Shown here: piece after piece, positions 37,045 to 50,100 of the stretch
Layout of the letters: every line of letters begins with the position of its first letter
How positions within the stretch are numbered: the stretch's first letter is position 1
NCBI GenBank assembly: GCA_015183035.1
Contig: JACZZP010000011.1
Span: forward strand, 62,001 to 126,000
DNA length: 64,000 nucleotides
Direction: 5' to 3'
Source: Meloidogyne chitwoodi
Taxonomy: Eukaryota > Nematoda > Chromadorea > Rhabditida > Meloidogynidae
Made by a program: the position numbers and the translations under genes
The notes under the pieces: model-generated
Told to the model about the DNA's origin: nothing
What the model saw: only the letters and a program-made list of their open reading frames with translations
The model's database searches: none

Positions 37045-37160
37045 AATATTTTAATTTTTCAACTGAAAAGTGAGAAAAAACAGTTCTAATTAAATATTAA
37101 AAAATATAATAAATTGTTATAAAACAATAAAAAGAAAAAAAACAAATTTAAAAATTTTTT

Positions 37161-39238
37161 TCAACTTGAAAACGATTTCATTTTTAATTTTTTTGTCCCT
37201 TTTCCTTTAATTAATAAAGATTTTCTTTTAATTTTATCTCTCAATTCTTCAACATTTTCTTCCATATTTGCCCATTCTAAGACTAAACGTCTTCCATACA
37301 AGTGTGTTGAATGTGCAAGAGTTTCCATTGCTCTTCTAGCATCGGCCGGAGAAATAAAATCAACAAAGCAAAAACCTCTTCCTTCACCTCCAGGCTTTAA
37401 AAATAAATTTCTTTTTAAATATTTAAAAACTAAAAAAACCTTTTTAGGTATCCTAACAAATTTAAGTTCTCCAAAAGCAGAAAAGAGCTGCGAAATTTCT
37501 TTTGAATTAGCCTAAAAATAAAAAAATCGTTTTAGTTAAACACTAAAAAACCTGAAAAGGAACATTTCGGACAAGAATTTTTGTCCTTTCTAAATTTTCT
37601 TTTTTATCTTTTTCGTTTTGTTCCTTAACTGTTGATTCTGATTCTCCTTCTTTTTCATCCTCTTCTTCGACTGTTTTGTTAAAATCATTGCTAAAACTAA
37701 TAAAAAAAATTAAAAAAATAAAAAAACCTTTTCCTTGATTTATGAGTTTCATCAAAAACTTCAAGAGGAGCCCATTCCAGATATAAAGGTCTTCCATCGG
37801 TTATTGAAAAACATTTAGAATAAGATAAATTTTCAAAAGCTTTTTTAGCATCAAATTCATTTGTCATTTCAACTATTGCACTAATTCCATGATCTAAAGT
37901 TTTTATTTTAAAATCAAAAAAGTTTTTAGAAAGAAAAACCTGGTGGCATAATAACATTTTTAACTTCTCCAAAACGCAAAAATATTTTCTTCAATTCTTC
38001 ATTTCCTCCAGGCTTTCCATTCAAATTTTTAACCAAAATGACATTTTTGGAACGTTTAGTATTAGAGCTAATACCAGAAAATACATCCAATTTGACTCCA
38101 TAATTTAATAAAAATTTTCTTGTTTCACGAACCAAACGAGTTTCAGCCATAGCTAGGCGAACAGCAGCACTTTACAAAATAAATTTTATTTTAAAAATAT
38201 AATAAAAAATAAACCTATTTTCTCCTTTTTCTTCCAATAATAAGTCCCTTTTTGTAATTTTATAATCTTCTGCTAATAAATCGGCTACAGCATTCGTTCC
38301 CAAAAACAAAGAATTCCAAGTTTGTTTTAATTTATTAGCATTTTCTCCTCTTTTATTACTTTCCTTTTCTGCTTGGAATTTAGATAAAGTTTTTTCTCCT
38401 AATTGAATAGGTTTTTTAGTATTTTCTTCACCGGCAATTATGTGAAGCATTCTCCCCTAAATTAGAAATTTTACTAAATTCAACTTAAAAGAATTATTTA
38501 AAATATTAACCATAAAAATTTGTCCATCCAAATTCTTCCAAGCAGCTAATGCATGTTCAGGAAAAATGAAAGAACAAAGAGCATACCCTTTACATTGTCC
38601 ATCTCTAGTTACAATTAAACTAATTTCTGCTAAAGTGCCAAAAGGTTCGAGTAGAGCTTTAAGCTTTTCTTCAGTACAAGTAAATGGTAAGTTCCGAAGA
38701 AATAAGCCTTAAAAATTGGAGAATAATATTTAAAAAATAAATAAACTAACGTCCAGTATCCATAATTTTCTCCTCAATAAGTTTATCAACAGAGAATTCC
38801 AAATTTGAATTTTCAATATTATCATCGTCTTGTTCCGCGCAGTTCCTCTTTGATATTCTTCGAAGAGTAAATTCTCTTGTTACTCGCTTACTTTCCTCTG
38901 GGAGTGGTTTACATTTTTCAATCTAATTATTTAAAAATAAAAATCATTCTTAAATATTTAATAAAAACCTCAAGTTTTTTTCCTCTCAAAAAAGTTCCAT
39001 TTAACTTTTCAAAAGCAGAATTACAGCTAGCAAAATCTTCAAAACCAACAAATGCAAATTTTATAGCACCACTTTTTTCATTAATTTTTAATTTGATGTC
39101 AGTAATTATTCCATATTTTTCAAATAATTGACGCAATTTTTGTTCATTCCAACCTTTTTTTCCTCCAGACAAGTTTTTAATAAATAGTCGACTACATTCA
39201 ACATTGTTAGTAGAAGTTTCAGTAGAAGAATCAAGCAT
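37161..39238 (-). CDS. Multi-RRM protein, MRD1/RBM19-type (rRNA processing)
   Basis: About eight exons, ~560 residues, start ATG 39236-39238, stop 37161-37163. Four RNA-recognition motifs can be read: RRM1 (RLFIKNLSGGKKGWNEQKL, KFAFVGF), RRM2 (GRLFLRNLPFTCTEEKL, CKGYALCSF), RRM3 (NVILVKNLNGKPGG) and a last RRM (TKILVRNVPFQ, GRGFCFVDF) followed by the diagnostic HLYGRRLVLEWA. This is the nucleolar RBM19/MRD1/RBD-1 family needed for 18S rRNA maturation. Human RBM19 has six RRMs and yeast MRD1 five. The RRM preceding the last one is missing here: the exon ending KSRK joins straight to an acidic linker (EEEDEKEGESE) and then the last RRM. Confidence 0.9.
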
Positions 39239-39268
39239 TCTCTTAAAAATAAAAATGAAGCAAAAAAA

Positions 39269-39671
39269 TTTTGCTGCGAATTTATTTGCTGCGAATAAAT
39301 AGTTCTGCGAAATTCGGAACAAGTCAACTGAGAGCTGCCACTGAGAGCGTGCCTAACTGAGTGCGAGCCAACACAATCAGCGCACAATTAACGAATAATT
39401 TGATTTACTAGAACATGTTCCAAATTCGTCCCATTTTTTTTAATTGGTATCATTCTATTTAGTCTTAAGAGCTTTTTCGAATAAACATAAAAAATTGCCA
39501 TTTTATAGAATTTTGGTATGATTTCAATGAGTTGCATGTTCAGTTGTTTGTTGGCTCGCACTCAGTTGGCGGTTCTCAGTTGGGAGCACTCAGTTGGCGG
39601 CACTCAGTTGACCTCTACCGTGCGAAATTTAGTAATTCGCAGTTATTCGAAGCACTAATTCGCAGCAATTC
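39269..39671. mobile_element. Foldback/MITE-like inverted repeat in divergent promoter
   Basis: Two ~110-120-nt arms surround a ~175-nt spacer (39374-39548). The inner ends pair perfectly over 13 nt (GTGCGAGCCAACA at 39361 with TGTTGGCTCGCAC at 39549), the middle parts share multiple CAACTGAG/CTCAGTTG copies, and the outer parts share GCTGCGAATT/AATTCGCAGC. Sits between the MRD1-like gene and prp-31. No coding capacity. Confidence 0.7.
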
Positions 39672-39755
39672 TCAGAACTAGGTGTACGTTTTCTCTTTTT
39701 AATTTACATTATTTTTTTCTACTTTTCAGAGTTTTTTTAATATACTTTCTTTAAA

Positions 39756-41575
39756 ATGTCTTTAGCACAAGAATTACTCGCAGATTTGGAAGAAGAAGGA
39801 GATGACGAATTAGAAGATCTTGGTGTTAAAAAAGAGGAAGAAGATGATTTTATTGATGAAATTACTGAAGAAAAACCTTTAATAGATACAACAAGATATG
39901 AAAGGGTTACAGATGTGGCTAAATTGACTAATTCTGCACAGTATATTTAATTAAATTTTTATTAATTTTTAAATTTTAAGTTATATGGAATTGAAATTAG
40001 AGCTTAATAAATATGTAGAAATGGAAGAAGTACCAAAAATTACTATTCCAATAGAATCTGATCCTCAATATATTTTGGTTGTTCGATTTTCTGAGGTTTT
40101 TATTTTTTATTTCTTTTTAAAAATTAAAAAGAAAATATTTTAGTTAGCAACAGAAATTGATCAAGAAATTAATGTTATACATAAATTTATCAGAGACAAA
40201 TATGCAAAACGTTTTCCAGAACTGGAATCTCTTGTTCAAATGCCTTTGGATTATATAAATACAGTTAAACTTTTGGGCAATGATATTGACACAAATAGTC
40301 GTAAAGAAATAATTCATACAATTTTGCCAGCAGCAACTTGTATTGTAGTGAGTGTTACAGCTTCAACTTCCCAAGGAACAAAACTTGAACAAAATGAGGT
40401 TAATTTTTGACACATTTTATTTATTTTCTTTTTTTTAAAGTTGGATATAATAATGGAAGCTTGTTCAATGGCCGAACAACTTTATGATCAACGTATGAAA
40501 ATGCACATGTTTGTCGAATTAAGAATGTCTTTAATTGCCCCAAATCTTTGTCGAATTGTTGGGGCTGGGACTGCAGCAATGATTGTTTCACAATGTGGAG
40601 GGCTTACTCCTGTGGCTAAAATGCCTGCTTGCAATGTTTTAATACTTGGTTTTTTTAAAATTATTATTTAATTTTATTATTTATTTTAAAAAGGAAAACA
40701 AAAGAAAACACTTTCTGGTTTTAGTTCCTCAGCTATTTTACCTCATACTGGATTTATTTATCATCATCCAATTGTTCAATCACTTCCACCAGATTTGAGA
40801 AGAAAAGCTGCTAGATTAATAGCAGCAAAATGTACATTAGCTGCGAGAATTGATTCAATCCATTCTTCCATGGATGGGAGAATTGGAGAACAATTAATGG
40901 ATGAAATTAAAATAAAATTGGAAAAAATGCAAGAACCAGCTCCAGTTAAAAATAGAAAGGTTTTTTTAATATATATTTTTTGGGATTTATTTAATTTTTA
41001 AGCCTTTACCAAAACCTTTGGATAAAGCAAGCAAAAAGAGGGGAGGAAAACGCGTAAGAAAACAAAAAGAATTATTAAAAGCTACCGAATTAAGGAAAAA
41101 AGCCAATAGAATGAATTTTGGAGAATTACAAGAAGATGTTATTCAAGATCATATCGGATTTACTATGGGACAAGCAAAAAGTTCAAGTTTACCAGTTGGA
41201 AGTAGAATACGTGCTGCTGTTGTGGATAACAAAACACGTGTAAAGTAAGTTTTAAAACAAAATTAATATAATTTTGATGTCCCTCTACTCAGCTAAAATT
41301 TATTAAAATTTTTTAGAATGTCCCAAAAACTTCAAAAAACAATAGAAAAAACCCGACAACATGGAGGCGTTACTTCAATTGCAGCTAAAGGCCACGGAAC
41401 AACGCAAGGTTCATCAGTTGTTGCTGGTACAGCTTCTGCCATCTCTTTTACACCAATACATGGACTTGAACTTATAACACCTGTTCAGAAAGAAGCGGGG
41501 AAAGAATCAACTTATTTTACTGCTTCGACCAATTTTATTGCACCAACAGGACCTGCTATAAAAAAGAAACATTAA
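39756..41575 (+). CDS. prp-31: U4/U6 snRNP splicing factor PRPF31
   Basis: Seven exons, about 500 residues. The N-terminus (SLAQELLADLEEEGDDELEDL) is acidic as in Prp31. The coiled-coil tip and the Nop domain are clear: MELKLELNKYVEMEEVPK, CRIVGAGTAAMIVSQCGGL, PACNVLILG, LSGFSSSAILPHTGFIYHHP and LRRKAARLIAAKCTLAARID. It continues with SKKRGGKRVRKQKE, RMNFGELQEDVIQDHIGFTM and the C-terminal LELITPVQKE. The protein binds the U4 snRNA 5' stem-loop together with SNU13 and bridges U4/U6 to U5 in the tri-snRNP. Complete and typical. Confidence 0.96.
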
Positions 41576-41787
41576 AAAGTTGAAATATTAATTATTTTTT
41601 GATATAACAAGTATGACAATTTAAATTGTTTTTTTTTCATTTATAAAATAAAAGCAAAATGTAAAAAAAAATTACATATATAGTAACACAATTGAAAGGA
41701 AAAAAATTTTTTTTTAGTCTTCACACATATAAGGAAAGAAAAAAGCTAAAATTATAATAATAAAATAGCAAAAAAAACTAGAGAAAG

Positions 41788-44700
41788 TTATGCAAGATAA
41801 ATATACATTTTTATATTATATTTGTCACGTTCCAAATATTCTCGTTCAATTAAAGATTCAACCCGAGTTTTGATTAATATTGGATCTGGCATAAAACGAC
41901 TTTTAAGTTGATTGGTAACCTTTAAAAAATAAAAATTTAAAAATAAATTTAATTAAAAAAATATATAATACTTCAGTCACTAAATCGTTATGAAGTAACT
42001 TCTTTCTAGCCTTCATTACTCGTACAATGGCTGCCTCAATTTCATGTTTGCGATCATCATCAACCTTTTAATCGAAAAAATATTATTTAATAATATAAAA
42101 ACCCTAGATCGCGTTTCCTTCCGTTCCGGTTCAGTCTCACTTCGTACAGAAACCATTTGCACTTTAATACGAGTAAGCTTTGAAGTAAACCCATCATTTA
42201 CACTAAACTCGTCTTGAGCTTCTAAAAATAAAATTTAAAAAATTTAAAAATTCTTTTAACAAAAACCAATGTCTTTTCCACCTCCTTTACGACAAAGAAT
42301 TCTCTGTGATTGTTTTCCCATAGCAAGAGATTGAAGACAACGTTTAAGCTCTTTTTCGGGAATTTTTGTCTCACTGAGTATTTGCTATAAAAAATAAATT
42401 TTTAAAAGAATTTTAAAGCTTAAAAAAAACTTCATAAGTCATTTTCTCGTTAAAATTAAAGCGCATAAGTAGGCACATTTGATATGTGGTAACCGTCAAT
42501 ATTTTTTGTTCTTCACGACGTCGATTAGATAATTGTGGAGGATTTTTGTTTCTTGAAGTGATCAACATTGATGATGATCCAGGCATTTCACTTTCCTAAA
42601 AGAGTTCAGAAAGGTTTATATTTATCAAATGGGTAAAACCACATAATGGTCAATTTTTCAATATGGTCAAAAACTGACTCTAAATCACTCTTTAAAAATT
42701 CCCCCAAACTTTTTCTAATTGTTCCATATTATTTTTAATAAAAAAACCTGCTGACTAGCAAGATCATCATCTCCACCATTTCGATAATTTAAAGCTCCTT
42801 TAGATCCTCCATTAACAAAAAATATTGCCTTAACATCAGCATGGCCCAATCCTGGATTAAGTGTTATTTTTCTTCCATTATGCTTTCCCAAGTAAAATCG
42901 CTCAAATTGGAGAAAAACTTGTTCTGCAGATTGTGGAAGAGTACACATTGCTACTTGGTTATCAATAGGCCAAAAAACGCTTGTAAGTACTCGAACAGTT
43001 AAATCAATCTAAAAAATTATTAAAAAATTTTTACAAAAAAATTAACCGAATCTTTCTCTTTATAATCATTCATAATTGTACTAGAAAGTTCCATATCTCT
43101 AAACATTCCTTCAATTTTTGAAGTAAATTGACATCCACACTCAGTTTTTAATTTTGAGATCATTGACTTTTCAGCATCATCTGACAAACTTTTTTGAAGT
43201 AAAAGACGTTTAGCTAAATGTTGTTTGTAATATTTTTCAAAAACATCTTTTTCTTGTAAAAATCTGAATAAAACTAAAGCTTTGTCCAAAACAACTTCAA
43301 CTTCTCCTTCATTTAACTGAAAAAACGGTAAAAATATCAAAAATAATTTGATAAAAAATACCGATCTAAGTCCTTTTTTGAGTTTATCATCAATATATAA
43401 GGACAAATATTCTGGTGCCTTTGGACTAATATTCAAAAAATGTTCAAAATCTGACTGTATACAATTTTTAAAATCTCTGTCGTCATTAAAGGCGTCTTGC
43501 AAAAATCGATCAAATTGGTCTTTTAGTTCAATAAGACTCTAAAAAAATAAATTTTTTTTAAATACTTTTAAAAAAACCTGAATAAACATAACAGGATTAG
43601 TTCCATTATTTCCAACATTTTCTCCACTTTCAGGTTGTTGTTGTTGTGTAGTGTTTTCACTTACTATTGCTGCCCCTTTATCTCTTAAAAATCTACTCAT
43701 TGTGGAAGTCATCGTTTTTGTTCCATTAGGGACACGTTTTAGTAATTTATAAAGACAACGCAAATCTATAAAAATTAAAAAATAAATTGGTACTTTTTTT
43801 ACTTTAGCAGGCCCTTCCTACGGACTTTTTTGCGGACAATTATTACATGTATATTACTAGTATATGTTATTTGATTTTTGATGAGAACTGATTCACACAA
43901 ATAAAAATTATGAATGACACATTTCCGCAAAAAAAAAGTCAGCAGAAAGAGCTGCCAAAGTAAAAAAAGTGCCAATAAGTACTATTGATCCAAATTGTGG
44001 GTAACTGAAAACATGGGAGAATATTCAAAGACGAATTAATCGTTTCAAAAATCATTTGAAAAATGAAGAGTATGACCAATCCCAAAATTAAAAAAAAATC
44101 TTTTAAAAATCAAATATCCAAACATAAAATAAATGAACAAATTCAAAAAAAAACCTTGAATTCGTTCATTAAGGAGCATATAAATGAGACCAGAATTCTC
44201 CATATCAACAATTGTCACCATATTTTTTGCAATTAATTCGTCATTTAAGACCTTAAAATAATTTAATTTTAAAAAAATTTCAAAAAAAAGACCTCAATAA
44301 CTTTAACTTCAGTTAATTTATCCAAATAACGCTCAGATCTTTGAACTTCCTCCATTAAACATTCATTAACTTTGTGAATATAAACACAAGCACTATTTTC
44401 AGCCAAAAACTTTTGACTTGAACGACGATAAAATTCTGCGGTTTCGCGAAGAAAAAGATTTTCAAATTGTTGTTCGTAATATGTTCTATCGGTAAGTCCC
44501 AAGGCTATTAACATTTGAAAAATATTTTTTAAATCAATCCTAAAATATTAAACAAATAAATTAAACAAAAAAACAAACCATTCAATAATTTCTTTTTGTC
44601 TTTCAAGTGAAATCATTCCCAAAAGTGTTGCTTTTAAGTGTTCATTTATTGGAGGATAATCAACAATTTCATTTCGAAATATTCTTAAACCCAAAGGGTA

Positions 44701-45541
44701 AACAGGTTCAACATTATTTTGAGAAACATAAACTCGATCCAGATACATAAGTATATCACGTATCATAACCTAAAAAAGATAATATTAAATTTCTTTATTT
44801 AGCGAAAGTATTGTGGGAAATCACTAAAAGAAGTAAATTGTAAAAGAGCCTAATTGTTCAGATATCAGTCAAAGACTCATAGTATCCCCAAGGTGAGTAG
44901 TGGAAATAAATTTTAATTTCGTCTAAAAAATAACAGAAAACAAATATTTTTAAGGGTAAACTTATTAAATAATTTCACTTTAAGTAAAAGACCATTTCCC
45001 TTGCAATTATACCTTAACTAAAACTCTTTAAAAACAATAAATAAATACCATTGAAGTTGTATGATCAGTCCAAATTCGATTCAAAGTTTCCAAAAAACGT
45101 CCATTTATTGAATCTAGAACAACATCTCTTATCTTAAGATTAATAAATAAAATTTTAAATAAAATTTAAAAATTAACCATTGTTTGAAGATGTTCTCTAA
45201 CAACTTCTTGAAGTCCATTATAAAGTCTGTCTGCATGTTTATGAAGGACCTAACAATTAAAAAAATGTAAAAAAATTCCAAAGTCAAAAATATATACCAT
45301 TGTGTACGAATTTCTGTAGAGTTCTTCGAAGCTAAGCCCTGAATTGTTTTTTCGCTGAATTTCCTGTATCGCCTTTTTGAGCAAATCCCAAGTTTGCGTA
45401 ATGTATGAATCGTCAACAGTTGACTATAAAAAGGATTTATAAAATAATTAAATGTTTTTAATAAAAAACTTAAAATTAGTTAAAAAATAATCAAACCGGG
45501 AAAGCTCTAATTCGCATCTTTTGCTGCGGAGGTTGCTGCAT
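41788..45541 (-). CDS. cul-3: Cullin-3 ubiquitin ligase scaffold
   Basis: About fourteen exons, ~760 residues, start ATG 45539-45541, stop 41788-41790. The N-terminus ([15 protein letters not shown]) is the CUL3 type, followed by [20 protein letters not shown] and [13 protein letters not shown], which bind BTB adaptors in CUL3. The C-terminal cullin homology domain reads [50 protein letters not shown]. The neddylation region is [20 protein letters not shown] followed by the winged-helix end [22 protein letters not shown]3 scaffolds RBX1 and BTB-protein substrates. A Gln-rich insertion ([17 protein letters not shown]) is extra compared with vertebrates. One intron contains a MITE-like element. 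Confidence 0.96.
43786..43975. mobile_element. MITE-like element in cul-3 intron
   Basis: Terminal inverted repeats of about 50 nt start ATTGG(T/C)ACTTTTTTTACTTT. They share GCAG, CTTTTTT and GCGGA in order at both ends, with ~85 nt between. No open frame. Confidence 0.6.
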
Positions 45542-46005
45542 TTCTATTACTTTAACAAATATATTGTAAACCTATTAAAAAATTAATTAAAAACAAATAA
45601 AAATAGCAATTTTAAGACTAATTATCGAACACAAATTTCTTTTTTAAATTTGTAAAATTTATGTATAAAATAATCGCACAAAAAATACTTAAAAAATGAC
45701 CAGAGATGTTTAAAAAATTCAATGAATACTAATTTATTTGTGAGAAAAGTAAATAAATCTTCTCCTTAAATTGATTGAAGTCGACTGATGATTTAAAAGC
45801 CGATAATTAAAAATGGTAAAATTTAAAAATGGTAAATAGCTAAAAATATTTCAAAACATCAACAAACGAAGAAAAGAATATTTTTGAAGGTGAATAAAAG
45901 TAAATTGGCTAATATTTAATTAAAAAAACTCAAATTTTAATTTTAAGAACAAGTAAAAAAGATTTTCCATTTTTTAAACATAAAAAATGAGTGAAGAAAA
46001 ATACG

Positions 46006-46078
46006 AGAAACCCAACGGAGTCGAACCCATGACATTACTGCAGTAAAGTCGAGCAGACTACCAACTGCGCCACAACTA
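46006..46078 (-). pseudogene. tRNA-like relic
   Basis: Minus-strand reading: TTGTGGCGCAGTTGGTAGTC (A box) and B box GGTTCGACTCC. Stems are imperfect and the anticodon is unclear. Confidence 0.45.
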
Positions 46079-47068
46079 ACTCATCAACTTTTTTTAAAAA
46101 TACCCTTATTCATATCAAATAATCTGCAAAAAATATTCTATTTTGGAAATTTTACTTCCATTTTTTATAATCTTTTAATTTATTTCTAAAAATAATGTAC
46201 TCTTGTTTAGTCACATATTTATAAATAATTTTTCAAAAATAATTAGTTTAAAAATAATATTTATTTTCTGTAAAAAATAAGCACAAAACAAGCAAATTTT
46301 GTGCAAAAAATATCTCTCTTTCATATTTATTTTTATCTTTTAAAGTCTAAATAATTTTATTCTTTTTTGTTGTTTTTTATTTATCTGGGTTAAATTTAGA
46401 AATTAAAAAAAATATTATTTTTCAGGAAAAAGAAATTTAAATTACCTACGTATTTATTTTCTTTGCAAACTTTATTTAAAAAAAATATATTTTTTAATAT
46501 TTTTTCAAAAAAAAAAAAATATATTTTAAATTTTTGAATAAAAATGACTAATTATTTTCTTTAAAAATAATATTTATTTATTTATTTAATTTTTTATAAT
46601 TAATTAACACATAAATTTTGAAGCAAAAAAGATTATCCCCTCTCTCTCCAATCAACGTCAAATAAAGAATATATATATTTTATTTTCCCCTTTATATTAT
46701 TATTGTTACAATTTTTAATAATATAAATATATAATATTATTTTAATAAAAATACAAAAATCTTTTTTTAGAAATTATAACAAGATTAGTTAAGAAAATAA
46801 AAGAAAATATATTCTTTTATAAAAAAATAAATAAAAAATAAGAAAATAATGAGAGAAAAAAGACCGGAAGAGAATAAAAAATACAAAATTATTTTTTTGA
46901 AGAAAATACGTAAAAGAAAATAATTAGCTTTTTTAAATTACTGTAGAATATTCGGTATTATTTTATTTAATTATTTAAACTCTCCAAACAAAACTCAGGC
47001 TTAAGTTTTAATAATTTTTAAAATTTTTTGAAAATTAGTAGTGTTTAAAATCAAAATTAAAACTTTAT

Positions 47069-47153
47069 ACACCGGAAGGATTCGAACCTGAAACCTATTA
47101 ACTTTTTTAGCCATCAATAATCCAACGCCTTACCGACTAGACCACCAATACAT
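47069..47153 (-). pseudogene. tRNA-like relic with long variable arm (Leu/Ser-like)
   Basis: Minus-strand reading: GTATTGG at the 5' acceptor pairs with CCGGTGT (with G-T wobbles), TGGTCTAGTCGGTAAGGCG in the D arm, B box GGTTCGAATCC. The anticodon stem is degraded. Long variable region is Leu/Ser-type. Confidence 0.5.
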
Positions 47154-50100
47154 GGTTACTTCATTCTCTAAATTTAACTTAAGTTTACTCTTAAATATTT
47201 ATTAAATGCTAAATTTCTCTTATTAATTAATTAAAAATAAATTAATTTTTAAAATCAAACAATTAATTTTAAATATATTTTTTAAGGAATTTTTTATCGT
47301 CATATATATTTAATACTCTTAAATAAACCCCCACATTTTTATTTATTTAAAAGGACAAAAAAATGTATTTTTTTTTTAAATTTATTTATATTTTTTCTAT
47401 TTTTGTTTCCTTTTTTAATAATTTAAAAATTGTTTTTAAATTATTTTAAAAATTTAAATAAATATTATTTGTTTTATTTTTCTTTAAAAAATATTTTTAA
47501 AATTTAGAATTAATATAAAATATTATTTAAATAAATTAAATATATTTATTTATTTATACCAGGAATTAGCCAAAATTAAAACAAAAAAAAAATTTTTAAA
47601 TGTCTCAAAATTAGTTAAAAAATTATTTTATATTTCTAAAAATAGTTAAAATATATAGACAATTTCCTATGACATTTTAATTTTTTTAAATTCTTTTTTT
47701 AATTTAAAAAAATCTAAAAGGCCTTTTTTCGAAACAAATTTAATTATTAAAAAAAAATTAAAATTTTGCGCAATTTCCTATTTCCGTTTAAAAAAAAAAG
47801 AATTAAAACATAAATAAAATTCCAATTAGATAAATTTTTAAAAAATTATAAAAATGCAAATCTTTTAAATTAATTGGGGATAAATGCAAATAAAGAGAAA
47901 AAAAAAATAAAAAATTTTAATTTATATGCTTCAATAATTTTTTAAAAATTATTTTAATTAATTTAAAAAAAAAAATATTTCTAGCTCTTAATTTATTTTT
48001 TTTAATGCCAAAAAAGGGTAATTTTATTAATTTATTTAATAAAATTAATTTAATATTTTACTTAAAAACTATTAAAATACCCCCACCTTTATTTCCTCTT
48101 TTTTTGTCATTTTCTCCACTTTAATATTTTTTTTAATTTTTTAAAATAATTTCCTTTTATAGAAAAGTACTAAAATTGTTTTAATAATTTATGGAAATTA
48201 ATTTAAAATTTTAAAAAAAATTTAATTTTTGCAAAAAAATAATAATTTTAAAAGTCCTTACAAGTCCTTATATTTATTAAAAATAAGTAAAATAAAAACA
48301 TTATTTTTTAAAGCAAAAATCAAACTTTTATTCCTTCTTTCCCCTAACAAATGCAAAAGAGACATTCAGCGTTGCCTAACTTACCAGATTTGACATAAAC
48401 AATTAATTCTATTTGCTACACAATACAGTAATAAAAATAAATAAACTTGAATATATTTAATTAATTAAATTAGTTCAAATGTTCAAAACACCCCAATTAA
48501 ATATAAAAATAGCTTTTAATATTAATTAAAAAAATAATAAAAAATTAAAATTAATTAATTTATAAAAATCAAACTTTTTTTAATTAAATTAATTTTATTT
48601 TATTTAAAAAACGTCAACTTTTATTAATTAGTCTGAAGGTGTTTATTAATATTTTTGTGTTTTGCTATCCTTAAATCTTTAAATTCTTTTAATCCCTTCA
48701 ATTAAAAATTTTTTTTTAATTTTTACTAAATAAAATTTACAAAGTTTATAATAAATATTAAAGCATTTATTTTATTTTATTTTTTAAATTTATATTAAAT
48801 AATAAAAATGATATCAAAAATTAATTAATTGTACTTTATTTATTTATTTATTATTTACGGAAATGAAAAAAATAAATAATTAAAAATATTAAATAAAATA
48901 ATAGACATTTATTTTTTTATTTAAAATTTAAAAAATAACAATTATTTATTAATTTTTATTTTTATTTAATTCGTGGATATCTCCCAAACATACTACATAT
49001 TTGTTTTTCTTTTAATTAAAATTAATTCTTTTAATTAAAAAAAATTAAAATAAACCTTTTTTTAATTTAAATTAAAAAAAGGGCACAATTTTCTTTAATT
49101 ATTTAAATTATTTTTTAATTATTTAATTTTAAAATAAATTTAAAAATAAATAATAATGACATCAAAACAAACAAACATTTCTTTCTTTTTTAAAAATTAT
49201 TTAAAAAAATTAACTTAATAAGTGTAGGTGTGGGTATTTAATATCCTCCCCCTCTTCTCTTCTTCTTTTTATTTTTAAAATATTTAACAAATCTTCTTTT
49301 CTAATTTTTTTTAATAAATAAAAGTACTTTTTCTTCTTTATTTTTAATCATTTTATAAAAGGTTAAAATTATTAAATTAAATAAAAAAATAATTTATTTG
49401 GATTAATTAAATTCACTCCCACATATCTCTCATTTTTTAAATTTATTTAAAATAATTTATTTTACCTTTTTTAAAAAATTATTTATTTATTATTATTTAA
49501 ATATATTAATCTGTAGAAGAATATATTTTATTTATTAAAAAAAAATAAAAGAATTTAGTCTCCGCCCTAGGATATTATTTAATTTAAAAATTAAAAAATA
49601 TTTATTTTCTCTCTATTTTTTACCTTATATTATTTTAATAAAACCACGCCTACCTATTAATTTTGTATAAAACATTTATTTTTTTAATTAAAATAATAAT
49701 ATATTTATAACAATTACTACACTATAAAAGGAGTAAAATTTTTAAATATTTGCCAGTTTTGTGCAAAGAAAATTTTTTAAATAATTTAAAATTTAAATAA
49801 ATTTGTTTTTGTTTTTGTTTTAATTTTTTTAAAATTTTCTCTCTAATAGTAGACCTTTTTTTGGGGAACTTTAATTATTAAATTAATTTGAATATTTATT
49901 TATTTTCTATTATTATTTAAAAATGATATTATAATATATTTAAAATAATCCAAAAAAACAAAAAAGTTCCACACTAATCAACTTTATTATTATTATTATT
50001 ATTTTTTGCCTTACGCCAACACTCAATAAGCGCAACTTTATTTTAATACAATTTTTTGCCTCTTTTTCTTCTCTTAAAATGTTTTTTAGGATTAAATTAA

